64,000 nt of DNA, taken from contig NZ_LT629762.1 of NCBI RefSeq assembly GCF_900105155.1, positions 62,001 through 126,000 on the forward strand, given 5' to 3'. The notes beneath the pieces were generated by a model. That model ran no database searches, was not told the DNA's origin, and saw only the letters and a program-made list of their open reading frames with translations. A program made the position numbers and the translations under genes. This DNA comes from Pseudomonas prosekii (GTDB taxonomy: Bacteria > Pseudomonadota > Gammaproteobacteria > Pseudomonadales > Pseudomonadaceae). Shown here piece after piece: positions 9,383 to 17,894 of this stretch. Each line of letters starts with the position of its first letter. The first letter of the stretch is position 1.

Positions 9383-10041
9383 GGCAAAGCCACCCGCTTT
9401 TCAATGTGCCGGCCGAGTAATTCGATGGCGTAGTTGATGACGAAGAAGAGGAAACCGGCGAACAGGTAAAACTCCAGAGTCATGAAGGTCCGGGCGATGA
9501 TTTGTTGCGTGCTCAGCAGCAACTCGGCGACGCCGATCACCGACAGCAAGGTCGAGGCCTTGACGATTTCGGTGGACGAGTTGACCCAGGTCGGCAGGAT
9601 CTGCCGCAAGGCTTGCGGCAACAGCACATAGCCCAGCGATTGATAAAACGTCAGGCCAATCGCCTTGCCCGCTTCCATCTGCCCACGCGGCAACGCTTGC
9701 AAGGCACCGCGGACAATTTCCGCGACGTGCGAACCGCAAAACAGCGTCAGCCCCAAGGCACCGGCCTGAAACGCGCTGATCTGCCAGCCCAGCGCCGGCG
9801 CCATGTAGAAGCAGGCGAGCACCAGCACAAACACTGGCGTGCCACGGATGATGTCGACGTAAAAGCGAAACGGTGCGCGCATCCAGACGTTGCCGTAAGT
9901 CAGCACCAGCCCGGCCACAATGCCGATCAAGGTGCCGAACAGAATCGCCAGCGCCGAAACTTGCACGCTGGTGATGAACCCCGACAACAGGGTTTCGCGG
10001 GCAATCCATAACTCATGCAGCCAACTGGGGGATTCGTACAT
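9379..10041 (-). CDS. Amino-acid ABC transporter permease (second)
   Basis: 220-residue HisM/GlnP-type inner-membrane permease with about five hydrophobic helices and the cytoplasmic EAA loop ([19 protein letters not shown]) that contacts the ATPase. It pairs with the upstream permease to form a heterodimeric channel. The 9-base gap from the first permease gene and 4-base overlap with the ATPase gene define one operon. Confidence 0.93.
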   Translation of the reverse strand: MYESPSWLHELWIARETLLSGFITSVQVSALAILFGTLIGIVAGLVLTYGNVWMRAPFRFYVDIIRGTPVFVLVLACFYMAPALGWQISAFQAGALGLTLFCGSHVAEIVRGALQALPRGQMEAGKAIGLTFYQSLGYVLLPQALRQILPTWVNSSTEIVKASTLLSVIGVAELLLSTQQIIARTFMTLEFYLFAGFLFFVINYAIELLGRHIEKRVALP

Positions 10042-10050
10042 GAGAGGCTC

Positions 10051-10713
10051 CTATCGGCGGATCGCCAGACGCTGCTCGAGGTAACGCAGCAGCATGGCGA
10101 TGAGGTAACAGGCCGCAACATAGAGCGCAGTGGTGACCATCCAGGTTTCAATCACCCGGTAGCTCTCGACATTGATCTTGCGCGCGTAATAGGTCAGCTC
10201 CGGCACGGCAATCGCCGCCGCCAGCGAGGTGTCCTTGAACAGTGAAATGAAGTTGTTCGACAGCGCCGGCAGGACGTTGCGCAGCATCACCGGCACGGTC
10301 ACGTAAGCCTTGACCTGCCACTCGCCGAGGCCGATCGCCAGCCCTGCTTCGCGCTGACCCTTGGGAATGCTCAACAAGCCGCCACGGAACACTTCGGTCA
10401 GGTACGCGCCGGCATACAACGACAGCGTGACGATGAACGAAGGGATCTTGTCGAGGCGAATGCCCAGGCTCGGCAAGGCAAAGTAGATCAACAGAATCAA
10501 CACCAGAATCGGCGTGTTGCGGATCACCGTCACGTACACCGACGCCAGCACCCGCAATGCGCGATGCTTCGATAACAAGGCAAACGCCATCAGCAGGCCA
10601 ATCACGCAGCCGATCGCGATCGACACCAGCGCCAGCTCCAGGCCCAGACCGAGCCCTGCCAGCAAGGTGTCGAAATCGCGCCAGACGGCCGCAAAGTTCA
10701 ACTGATAATTCAT
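10051..10713 (-). CDS. Amino-acid ABC transporter permease (first)
   Basis: 220-residue polar amino-acid permease. The EAA loop reads GGLLSIPKGQREAGLAIGLGEWQ. The track of hydrophobic segments gives about five transmembrane helices. ATG at 10713 is chosen over a TTG nine bases upstream because it has the better ribosome-site spacing (AAGGT). It lies between the binding-protein gene and the second permease gene on the minus strand. Confidence 0.93.
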   Translation of the reverse strand: MNYQLNFAAVWRDFDTLLAGLGLGLELALVSIAIGCVIGLLMAFALLSKHRALRVLASVYVTVIRNTPILVLILLIYFALPSLGIRLDKIPSFIVTLSLYAGAYLTEVFRGGLLSIPKGQREAGLAIGLGEWQVKAYVTVPVMLRNVLPALSNNFISLFKDTSLAAAIAVPELTYYARKINVESYRVIETWMVTTALYVAACYLIAMLLRYLEQRLAIRR

Positions 10714-10766
10714 GGTCAGCAATACCTTGAGCGGGGCGCTGTGGCAGCCGCCCTGCTCTCACGGGA

Positions 10767-11615
10767 TCATTTGAATTCGACTGGGAAACCGATTGCCGGG
10801 CTCGGCAGGTCTACGCCAAACCACTGTTTGAACGATGCCGAGTAGGTCGGAAACTCAACGCCCGTCATGGCTTCATGCAACGCGGTGTTGACGAAATTCA
10901 ACCAGTCCTGATCGCCACGTTTAACCGCGCATGCATAGGTTTGCGGGCTCCAGGCATAGGTCGGGCTGCGATAACGGCCAGCGTTCTGCACCATCAGGTA
11001 TTTGACCGAGGACTGATCGGTGGCGGCCGCGTCGGCACGCCCGGAGTTCACGGCTTGGTACATCAAATCGACGCTGTCGTACTGATCGACCTTGGCCTGC
11101 GGCAACGCCTGGTGCACCAGCTCTTCGGCGTACACGTTCTGCAACACCGCCACCGTAACGTCATCGCCCACCGCTTTCAGGTCTTCGATTTCCTTGTACT
11201 TGCTGTTCGCCGGCAACAGCAGGCCCACGCCTTCGCGGTAATACGGCAGGGTGAACGCGACCTGCTGCGCGCGGCTGGCGGTGACGGTGATGAACTGGCA
11301 ACTCATGTCGACCTTGTCGGTCAGCAGATTGGGAATCCGCGCATCGGAGGATTGCACCACGAACTCGACTTTGCTCGGGTCGTTAAACAAACCCTTGGCG
11401 ACGATCCGCGCGATGTCGATATCAAAACCCTGCAACTTGCCGTCCGCTCCCTGAAAATGCCACGGCGCGTTGGTACTGCCTGTACCGACGATCAATTTCC
11501 CGCGGGCCAGCACGCTATCGAGCTTGCTGTCCGCCGCCTGGGCAACACCCACAGCCGCAGCCGTAGCCACAAACAGAAAGACACACGCTTTAAACAAGGA
11601 AGGTCGGCGATGCAT
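10767..11615 (-). CDS. Periplasmic amino-acid-binding protein of the ABC transporter
   Basis: 282 residues with a signal peptide ending near GVAQA-ADS, followed by the SBP_bac_3 fold: LDSVLARGKLIVGTGS, GFDIDIARIVAKGL, DMSCQFITVTASRAQQVAFT and a long C-terminal lobe. It captures the substrate in the periplasm for the two permeases encoded downstream. ATG at 11615 has GGAG upstream; a TTG three codons earlier is the alternative. As the first gene of the operon, its leader should hold the main promoter. The family includes binders of many polar amino acids; the neighbours suggest a D-amino acid or hydroxy-amino acid. Confidence 0.93.
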   Translation of the reverse strand: MHRRPSLFKACVFLFVATAAAVGVAQAADSKLDSVLARGKLIVGTGSTNAPWHFQGADGKLQGFDIDIARIVAKGLFNDPSKVEFVVQSSDARIPNLLTDKVDMSCQFITVTASRAQQVAFTLPYYREGVGLLLPANSKYKEIEDLKAVGDDVTVAVLQNVYAEELVHQALPQAKVDQYDSVDLMYQAVNSGRADAAATDQSSVKYLMVQNAGRYRSPTYAWSPQTYACAVKRGDQDWLNFVNTALHEAMTGVEFPTYSASFKQWFGVDLPSPAIGFPVEFK

Positions 11616-11638
11616 GGCAAGCACTCCAGATTAATGTT

Positions 11639-11678
11639 TATTCCGCTATACCGGACGTCGGTGTGTAACAACGGAATA
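11639..11678 (-). promoter_or_regulatory. Candidate operator upstream of the ABC operon
   Basis: A TATTCCG...CGGAATA inverted repeat (11639-11645 and 11672-11678) lies just upstream of the binding-protein start. TTCC/GGAA half-sites are typical for IclR-family operators, but the 26-base spacing is long. The rest of 11616-11913 shows no gene. The link to the IclR protein is inference. Confidence 0.3.
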
Positions 11679-11913
11679 GACAGCAGAAAGTGTGCCACAG
11701 GATGGGTGCAGGGTGTGGGGGAGATTTAAATGTGTTTTGAATCAGAGGGATGGATGGCTGACGCCAAAGAGCGTTACCGGATGCACAGGTTAGCGAGCGC
11801 TACCGTTTGCCTCAGTTGAGCGGGTATTTGCACCACAATATTGAAGTCGGACGCACTGGGTGCATCGCAGCAGTGCAGGAGAACGCGAGATGAAACGGTC
11901 AATCCGTGACGCA

Positions 11914-12195
11914 TTAGCGCATTTGCGCCTCCTTATAAACCTCTCCTCGCTCTCGTTTGCCTACGGCTATCACGGTGACGATAAGAACTTCATCTCTAAC
12001 GCGATATACCAGTCGATACCCGGCGCTTTGCAGCTTGATCTTGTAAGCATTTCCTAGCCCATGGAGTCGGTCGCCCGCAACATGCGGATTCAAGATCCGT
12101 TCTTGCAGCTTTTTTTTGAATTGTTCTCTGAGATTCGCCCCGAGTTTGTTCCATTCCTTCCAAGCCTTTTCAGAAAACTCCAGCTCATAGGTCAT
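11914..12195 (-). CDS. RelE/ParE-family toxin of a type II toxin-antitoxin pair
   Basis: 93 residues, basic, with the RelE layout: YELEFSEKAWKEWNKLG, REQFKKKLQERI, then the core YKIKLQSAGYRLVYRV and VIAVGKRERGEVYK. RelE toxins cleave mRNA in the ribosome. The arginine and tyrosine residues in the core are retained, so it looks intact. The gene overlaps the antitoxin gene by 11 bases and is translated after it, as usual. Confidence 0.92.
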   Translation of the reverse strand: MTYELEFSEKAWKEWNKLGANLREQFKKKLQERILNPHVAGDRLHGLGNAYKIKLQSAGYRLVYRVRDEVLIVTVIAVGKRERGEVYKEAQMR

Positions 12196-12433
12196 CGATT
12201 GAGACCTTTATGGTCGGGTCGTTTTCCCGTTCTTTACAAAGGGCAATCAACTCCAAATCATCCAAGCGATTGATCATCGCTTCGTATTCTTTGGCGGGGA
12301 CACAGTAGAAAGCCGGTTCGTTACGGTTGAGTATCGCGACAGACAGACCACCACCCGCAGCAACTGTACCCATTGGATTTTTCTTCAATTCAGAAATACT
12401 CGCAACAACCTGCGAAAGCACGATATGTGTCAT
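12185..12433 (-). CDS. Phd/YefM-type antitoxin
   Basis: 82 residues. The N-terminal DNA-binding domain begins THIVLSQVVASISELKKNP and continues with VAILNRNEPAFYCVPAKEYE, characteristic of prevent-host-death antitoxins. The acidic C-terminus (DDLELIALCKERENDP) should wrap the toxin. It precedes and overlaps the toxin gene. A palindrome sits 28 bases upstream of the start and probably serves as its own operator. Confidence 0.9.
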   Translation of the reverse strand: MTHIVLSQVVASISELKKNPMGTVAAGGGLSVAILNRNEPAFYCVPAKEYEAMINRLDDLELIALCKERENDPTIKVSIDDL

Positions 12434-12460
12434 AACCTTGTCCCTCGGGGTGCTTTAAGA

Positions 12461-12478
12461 AGTGCTAAAAATAGCACT
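12461..12478 (-). promoter_or_regulatory. Palindromic candidate operator of the toxin-antitoxin operon
   Basis: A perfect 7-bp inverted repeat, AGTGCTA-AAAA-TAGCACT, lies upstream of the antitoxin gene. Phd/YefM antitoxins autoregulate by binding such palindromes near their promoter. The function is inferred from position and symmetry. Confidence 0.6.
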
Positions 12479-12739
12479 CTGAAGCGCGGCCGGCCCGTCC
12501 TTTTGGCATAAACGCTGCACTCAATGCCTCTTGGTTATCACCCTGAACGATTGACTAAAAAGTATCACGCCCGCCACTCCTGCGTTTCCGCGTTTACCGT
12601 CAGGCCTGTCCTGCACTGCAGTGGGACAAATCCATATGAGCGTAGGAAAACGAACTGTAATTTCTGACAGTAGACCCACCCCTCGCCCTCCTTTAACGTC
12701 ATCGAGCCTTCGATGATCGTTGTGAAAAAGGAGATTTCC
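12479..12739. other. Intergenic stretch before thioredoxin-like gene
   Basis: No convincing gene. It holds the divergent promoters of the antitoxin and thioredoxin-like genes. Two short hairpins are visible: ACTGT...ACAGT around 12654-12671 and CATCGA...TCGATG around 12701-12716, the latter near the ribosome site AAGGAG. A 77-codon minus-strand frame across here has no recognisable features. Confidence 0.4.
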
Positions 12740-13171
12740 ATGCGTTCGACAACTTCTCCAACGGCGTTACCGCCGCTGTATCGCAAGGCCTTGAACACGT
12801 GGCGGCCGGTGATTCTATATTTCGGTAACGAGCATTGCCCTGCTTGCGAAGAGGCTGCGCCGATTTTCCGCGAGACTGCCGAGCCGTATCGGCATCACGC
12901 GAGCATTTATATGTTGAACACCCGCGAATCGCCGCGGCACCCGGATGTGACGGGGACGCCGACGGTGTTGTTTTACCGGGATGGGAAGCTGCTGAAAAAG
13001 CTCAAGGGGTTTGGCAGTCAGCAGAAGCTGGAGGCGGATTTTGTTGCGCATATTGGCCGGGTGCGGGCCCGGCACAAGGCGCGCAAACCGCAGCATGATC
13101 TGGCGTGGCTGCGGCGCACGTTGCGGGGGTTGTGCACTGTGCCGCGGGCGCGAGGGTTGGTTGGGGTTTGA
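12740..13171 (+). CDS. Thioredoxin-like protein with CPAC active site
   Basis: 143 residues. A thioredoxin fold (VILYFGNEHCPACEEAAP) has a CPAC redox pair instead of the usual CGPC, followed by the cis-proline segment TGTPTVLFYRDGK. The C-terminal 40 residues are basic and arginine-rich (RRTLRGLCTVPRARG) and unlike canonical thioredoxins. No signal peptide, so cytosolic. AAAAAGGAG lies upstream of the ATG at 12740. It is likely to reduce or sense disulfides; no partner is adjacent. Confidence 0.8.
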   Translation: MRSTTSPTALPPLYRKALNTWRPVILYFGNEHCPACEEAAPIFRETAEPYRHHASIYMLNTRESPRHPDVTGTPTVLFYRDGKLLKKLKGFGSQQKLEADFVAHIGRVRARHKARKPQHDLAWLRRTLRGLCTVPRARGLVGV

Positions 13172-13194
13172 GGGGTGTGTCGTCGGTTGGAAAG

Positions 13195-13290
13195 CTTCGC
13201 GAGCAGGCTCACTCCTACAGGGATTGGTGGTGAACACACATTTGGTGTTCATTCGCGATCCAATGTAGGAGTGAGCCTGCTCGCGATGAG
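13195..13290. repeat. REPIN downstream of the thioredoxin-like gene
   Basis: Inverted pair GCGAGCAGGCTCACTCCTAC ... GTAGGAGTGAGCCTGCTCGC, lying in the convergent gap between the thioredoxin-like and TerC-family genes. Confidence 0.85.
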
Positions 13291-13311
13291 GCCCGCAAAA
13301 TCGCTGAAGAA

Positions 13312-14871
13312 TCAGCCGTCGATACGCTTCAACATCACCCGCACCACCCGCCGCTCTTCAACCGCCATAACCGTCATCAGCCAGCCGTCTCGCTCATGGC
13401 TGTCGCCGATCATCGGCAGGCGATCGAGCACGCTCATCACCAGCCCGGCGAGGGTTTGGTAGTTGTCGGTCGGCTCGGCGCTGAAGCCGGTCAACTGGCG
13501 CACTCGCGTCAGGTTCAACGCACCACTGACCATAAACCCGCCCTGCTCTTCAATGACGTCCGGGCCTTCGATTTCGCTGGCGTCCGGCAGCTCGCCGGCA
13601 ATCGATTCGAGAATGTCGGTCATGGTCAAAATGCCGACGAAGTCGCCGAATTCATTGACCACAAAGGCAATGTGCGTCGAGGCTTTGCGCATCTGCTCCA
13701 GGGCATTGAGGATCGAATAGCTTTCCAGCAGATTGATCGTGGTGCGCGCCAGGTCCCGCAGATCGGGCTCGGTGCCGCCCAGGTAATCCTTCAGCAGCTC
13801 CTTTTTATGCACGAAGCCCAACGGCTCATCTACCGCGCCATCGCGGATCAGCGGCAATCGCGAGTAGGACGAATGCATCAGCCGTGTACGAATAGTCTCG
13901 GCGTCGTCGGACAAATCGATGTGATCGACGTCAGCCCGCACCGTCATCAGCGTGCGAATAGGCCGTTCGGCCAGTTGCAGCACGCCGCTGATCATCACCC
14001 GTTCACGGCGGTCGAACAGCGCTTCAGTCGGCGTTTCGCCGTGATCGAGCAAATCGGCAATTTCTTCGCCAACTTCTTCGGCAGCCAAACGGCGACCGCC
14101 GAGCAGGCGCATCACCGCGTGGGCCGTACGCTCACGCAACGGGCGCAAGCCCTGCATCGAGCGTTTGCGGCGGGCGCGGGCGATCTGGTTGAACACTTCG
14201 ATCAGAATCGAGAAACCAATGGCCGCGTACAAATAACCTTTTGGAATGTGGAAACCCAGGCCTTCAGCGGTCAGCGCGAAACCGATCATCATCAGGAAGC
14301 CCAGACATAGCATGATCACCGTCGGGTGTTCGTTGACGAAGCGCGTCAGCGGTTTGCTCGCGACGATCATCAGGCCGATGGAAATGATCACCGCGATCAT
14401 CATCACCGCCAGTTCATCAACCATGCCGACGGCGGTAATCACCGCGTCGAGGGAGAACACCGCGTCGAGCACCACGATCTGCGCAACGATTGGCCAGAAC
14501 ATCGCGTAAACCGCGTTGCTCGCGCGCTGGCCGACGTGGCCCTCAAGCCGCTCGTGCAATTCCATGGTGGCTTTGAACAACAGGAACACGCCGCCAAACA
14601 GCATGATCAGGTCACGCCCGGAGAAGCTCTTGTCGAACACCTCGAACAGCGGCTGGGTCAGGGTCACCAGCCACGAGATACTCGCCAGCAGGCCCAAACG
14701 CATCAGCAGCGCCAGCGACAGCCCGATGATTCGCGCGCGGTCACGCTGATGCGGCGGCAATTTGTCCGCCAGGATCGCGATAAACACCAGGTTGTCGATG
14801 CCGAGCACCAGCTCCAGCACGATCAACGTCAACAAGCCCAGCCAGGCGGTGGGGTCAGCTATCCATTCCAT
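13312..14871 (-). CDS. TerC-family membrane protein with CBS and CorC/HlyC domains
   Basis: 519 residues. The first ~235 residues form a TerC-type membrane domain of about seven helices with the acidic motifs [16 protein letters not shown] and [14 protein letters not shown] that probably bind metal. A CBS pair (about 300-420, [13 protein letters not shown] and [20 protein letters not shown]) and a C-terminal CorC_HlyC transporter-associated domain (to 519) follow. The architecture matches YegH/YoaE-type proteins, implicated in metal or tellurite handling at the inner membrane. The ion is unknown. The 5' region (14872-15170) holds no clear riboswitch. Confidence 0.9.
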   Translation of the reverse strand: MEWIADPTAWLGLLTLIVLELVLGIDNLVFIAILADKLPPHQRDRARIIGLSLALLMRLGLLASISWLVTLTQPLFEVFDKSFSGRDLIMLFGGVFLLFKATMELHERLEGHVGQRASNAVYAMFWPIVAQIVVLDAVFSLDAVITAVGMVDELAVMMIAVIISIGLMIVASKPLTRFVNEHPTVIMLCLGFLMMIGFALTAEGLGFHIPKGYLYAAIGFSILIEVFNQIARARRKRSMQGLRPLRERTAHAVMRLLGGRRLAAEEVGEEIADLLDHGETPTEALFDRRERVMISGVLQLAERPIRTLMTVRADVDHIDLSDDAETIRTRLMHSSYSRLPLIRDGAVDEPLGFVHKKELLKDYLGGTEPDLRDLARTTINLLESYSILNALEQMRKASTHIAFVVNEFGDFVGILTMTDILESIAGELPDASEIEGPDVIEEQGGFMVSGALNLTRVRQLTGFSAEPTDNYQTLAGLVMSVLDRLPMIGDSHERDGWLMTVMAVEERRVVRVMLKRIDG

Positions 14872-15170
14872 AAAAATGTCTCGATCTCTTCAGCGAATTC
14901 AGAATGCCGGGCACGGCAAAGTGCGGCGCGAGGGCCGTAGGGCTGTGATTAAAGAAGGAAACCGAGGTCGGAAAACCGGGTGTCTGGCGTGCGTCAGGGC
15001 CGCGCGAATGCGCGAGATGGGTGGCTGACTGGGAGGCTCCGAGAGGGTGTTCATGCAGGTCCTGAAAGGAAAAAAGGACTTGGAGCGTACAGCGGACAGC
15101 GACATTTCCTACAGCGGGAAATCATTACAAAATCTGTAATGGATTGAAATCGTGCTGTTCTTGAGGGCGC
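14872..15170. other. Leader/intergenic region of the TerC-family gene
   Basis: This 300-base stretch holds no credible gene on either strand. A weak hairpin (GTCCT...AGGAC near 15058-15082) is the only notable structure. I looked for the yybP-ykoY manganese riboswitch that precedes many TerC genes and did not find its conserved core. Confidence 0.3.
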
Positions 15171-15246
15171 CATCGCGAGCAGGCTCGCTCCTACAGGGGA
15201 CTATCGAACGCCGAAGATCCCTGTGGGAGCGAGCTTGCTCGCGATG
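15171..15246. repeat. REPIN between TerC-family and LysR genes
   Basis: ATCGCGAGCAGGCTCGCTCC ... GGGAGCGAGCTTGCTCGCGA inverted pair just downstream of the LysR gene end. Confidence 0.85.
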
Positions 15247-15249
15247 CTT

Positions 15250-16116
15250 TCAGCGCTTTTTGATCTGCTCGATATACCTGGCCACGGCCGGCGATTTCTC
15301 GAACCGCCGATAGATCATCGACAACCACGAACTCGCCTCACACCCGGCAATCGGCCGATACACCACGCCCGGCAACCCGACATGCCCGACCACCGATTCC
15401 GGAACTACCGCCACGCCCTGCCCCAATGAAACCAACGCTATCACCGCGACCAACCCGCCCGGCTGCGCGCCCAGGTTCGGGGCGAAGCCGCCCTGCGCGG
15501 CGACCTGCAGCGTGCCGTTGATTTGTTCGGGAAGGATGAACGCTTCGTTCTGCAAATGCGCCGGGCTGATCTGCGGTAAACGGCACAACCAGGAATCGTC
15601 CGGCAGCGCCAGGACAAAACCTTCCGCATCCAGCCGAATCGCTTCCAGCCCTTCGGGCAACGGCATCGGCGAACGCACATAACCGATGTCGAACCGCCCA
15701 TCGACCACCATGCCCGGCAACGCCGCCATCGGGCTTTCACGCACATTCAAGCTGACGTCCGGACACTCGCGGCCAAACGCCTGAAGCTGTTTTTGCAGCA
15801 GACCGGAATACACCGCCGACGCCACGTAACCCAGCTCGATATGGCCGAGATCGCCGCGCCCGGCACGTTGCGCGCTGCGTTGGGCGAACTCGAATTGGCG
15901 CACGGTCGCCTCGGCCTCGATGACCAACGCCGCCCCGGCCTCGGTCAGGCTGACTTCTCGTTGCTGGCGCAGGAACAAACGCGTGCCGAGTTCGCTTTCC
16001 ATGTCCTGGATCTGCCGGCTCAACGTCGGCGGTGCGATCCCCAGTTGCTCGGCGGCGCGGGTGAAATTGCGCTGCCGGGCAACGGCCAGAAAATAGCGGA
16101 AATGCCGTATATCCAT
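15250..16116 (-). CDS. LysR-family transcriptional regulator (divergent to MFS transporter)
   Basis: 288 residues. The N-terminal helix-turn-helix reads FRYFLAVARQRNFTRAAEQLGIAPPTLSRQIQDME, followed by a linker helix and a LysR substrate-binding domain with ELGYVASAVYSGLLQ. It is divergent from the transporter gene across a 140-base region rich in inverted repeats, the standard layout for a LysR protein that controls its neighbour. The inducer is unknown. Confidence 0.92.
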   Translation of the reverse strand: MDIRHFRYFLAVARQRNFTRAAEQLGIAPPTLSRQIQDMESELGTRLFLRQQREVSLTEAGAALVIEAEATVRQFEFAQRSAQRAGRGDLGHIELGYVASAVYSGLLQKQLQAFGRECPDVSLNVRESPMAALPGMVVDGRFDIGYVRSPMPLPEGLEAIRLDAEGFVLALPDDSWLCRLPQISPAHLQNEAFILPEQINGTLQVAAQGGFAPNLGAQPGGLVAVIALVSLGQGVAVVPESVVGHVGLPGVVYRPIAGCEASSWLSMIYRRFEKSPAVARYIEQIKKR

Positions 16117-16120
16117 GGTG

Positions 16121-16190
16121 TGTTAGCTCAAAGGTAATGAAGTCCCGACTGGCAGCTAACATCACTTGCTATGGAGCGCGATAAGCTGCC
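16121..16190. promoter_or_regulatory. Divergent LysR-MFS control region with nested inverted repeats
   Basis: TGTTAGCT (16121-16128) pairs with AGCTAACA (16154-16161), and GGCAGCT (16151-16157) pairs with AGCTGCC (16184-16190). The two dyads share the central AGCT. This spacing would suit two LysR tetramer half-sites covering both promoters. The role is inferred from symmetry and location. Confidence 0.5.
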
Positions 16191-16218
16191 AGGGCATCCA
16201 AAGTAGAGAGAGCCGAGC

Positions 16219-16260
16219 ATGTCCGTCAACCACCTTACTCAAAAGACAATTCGATCATGA
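16219..16260 (+). CDS. Possible 13-residue leader peptide overlapping the MFS start
   Basis: A short frame encodes MSVNHLTQKTIRS and its TGA overlaps the transporter ATG in an ATGA. It has a GAGAG-like ribosome site, whereas the transporter start has none that is obvious. Such an arrangement would couple transporter translation to that of the leader. No homology can be claimed for so short a peptide, and chance is possible. Confidence 0.3.
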   Translation: MSVNHLTQKTIRS

Positions 16261-17789
16261 GCCGGGTCAGCCCGCGTCTGACTCTGCTGACCGCCTCCGG
16301 TGTCTGCTCGCTGATCGTCCTTGATACCAATATTGTCGCGGTAACCCTGCCGACCATCGCCCGCGACCTCGGCGCCAATTTCGCCGACATCGAATGGGTG
16401 GTCAGCGCCTACATGCTCGCGTTCGCCGCACTGTTATTGCCGGCGGGGAGCATCGCCGACCGCTTTGGCCGGCAGAAAACCCTGCTCTGGGGCCTGGGCA
16501 TTTTCATTCTCGCCTCCCTCGGTTGCGGCGCCGCGCCGACCGCGTTGCTGCTCGATATCGCCCGCGCAATCAAAGGCGTCGGCGCGGCGTTGTTGCTGAC
16601 CTCGGCGCTCGCCTCGATTGGCCACACGTTTCACGATGACGTCGAGCGCGCCAAGGCCTGGGCGTTCTGGGGCGCGTGCATGGGCGTGGCGATGACCGCC
16701 GCGCCGACGTTGGGCGGCTTGATCACCGAATACATCGGCTGGCGCTGGATTTTCTACCTCAACCTGCCGGTGGGTTTGTTGCTGGTGGCGCTGGTCTGGC
16801 GCAACGTCCCGGAATCGCGCGACACCCAATCGGCGCGACTCGATCCGTGGGGCAGCCTCGCATTCAGCGCCAGTTTGTTGTGCCTGATCTGGGGCCTGAT
16901 CGAGGCCAATCGCATCGGTTGGAGCAGCCCGCTGACCTATGCCCGACTGCTCGGTGGCGCCGCGTTGCTCGGCGCGTTTGTGATCATCGAGCGCATGCAG
17001 CAACGGCCCATGGTCGATCTGCAATTGTTCAAGCATCCGCGTTTCATCGGCGCGCTGCTGGGGATGTTTGCTTACGCCGGTTGCGCGCAAGTGATGATGA
17101 CGTTGCTGCCGTTCTACCTGCAGAACGGCTTGGGATTCTCGGCGATTGCTTCGGGTATGGGCATGTTGCCGTTCGCCGTGACCATGCTTATCTGCCCGAG
17201 CATCGGCGCACGCCTCGCCAGGCGGTTTTCCCCGGCAAGCATGATGGCTGCCGGGCTGACACTGGTTGGCCTCGGCAATTTGCTCAGTGCATGGGCCGTC
17301 AACAGCGGCGGTTATTCTGCGTTTGCCATGGCGATTGCGGTGACCGGTGCCGGCGCCGGACTGCTGAATGGCGACACGCAGAAGAACATCATGGCGTGCG
17401 TGCCGCGCGACCGCGCCGGCATGGCGTCGGGCATGAGCACGACCATGCGTTTCAGCGCGATCATGCTGGCAATCGGCGTGTTCGGTGCGCTGCTTGCCAG
17501 CCACACCGAATTGCTCCTGCGCAATGGCCTGGGCGGTCAATGGCTGGAGCAGACGCGCGGCATCGCCTCGCGGGTGGTCGCTGGCGACATGAACGCCGCG
17601 CTGGGTTTGTTGCCAGAAACTGCGCGCGCGGCGGTCGAGCCGTTGGCCCGGCAAGCGTTCGTCGGCGGTTTCAGTCTGTTGCTGTTGGTCGCCGGGTTAC
17701 TGGCATTGCTCGGCGCGCTGGTGGTCGGCACGTTGATGCGCAGCCCGATCCCGGCGCCCTCCACGCTCGGCGCGACGGTGCGGCCATAA
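16257..17789 (+). CDS. MFS drug-efflux transporter, DHA2 (14-helix) type
   Basis: 510 residues with about 14 hydrophobic segments. Motif A appears as GSIADRFGRQKTLL and motif C-like glycine-rich runs occur in helix 5 (GWRWIFYLNLPVGLLL, typical of EmrB/QacA proteins). DHA2 proteins export drugs or metabolites across the inner membrane using the proton gradient. No membrane-fusion partner is adjacent, so it probably works alone. Control by the divergent LysR protein is likely. Confidence 0.9.
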   Translation: MSRVSPRLTLLTASGVCSLIVLDTNIVAVTLPTIARDLGANFADIEWVVSAYMLAFAALLLPAGSIADRFGRQKTLLWGLGIFILASLGCGAAPTALLLDIARAIKGVGAALLLTSALASIGHTFHDDVERAKAWAFWGACMGVAMTAAPTLGGLITEYIGWRWIFYLNLPVGLLLVALVWRNVPESRDTQSARLDPWGSLAFSASLLCLIWGLIEANRIGWSSPLTYARLLGGAALLGAFVIIERMQQRPMVDLQLFKHPRFIGALLGMFAYAGCAQVMMTLLPFYLQNGLGFSAIASGMGMLPFAVTMLICPSIGARLARRFSPASMMAAGLTLVGLGNLLSAWAVNSGGYSAFAMAIAVTGAGAGLLNGDTQKNIMACVPRDRAGMASGMSTTMRFSAIMLAIGVFGALLASHTELLLRNGLGGQWLEQTRGIASRVVAGDMNAALGLLPETARAAVEPLARQAFVGGFSLLLLVAGLLALLGALVVGTLMRSPIPAPSTLGATVRP

Positions 17790-17894
17790 GTTCGACATGA
17801 GCAATTCTTCATGATTTGCGGTGAGTCATGGCCGCCGTTGAGTTGTCCTCTTTCTATCCCGAGGACAATTCATCGATTAATGGAGCCGCATCCC

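Noticed and set aside
12565..12798. 77-codon minus-strand frame between antitoxin and thioredoxin-like genes
   Set aside because: It overlaps the thioredoxin-like start, has no recognisable motif or ribosome site.
14872..15170. Possible manganese riboswitch upstream of the TerC-family gene
   Set aside because: I looked for the conserved core elements on the minus strand and did not find them.
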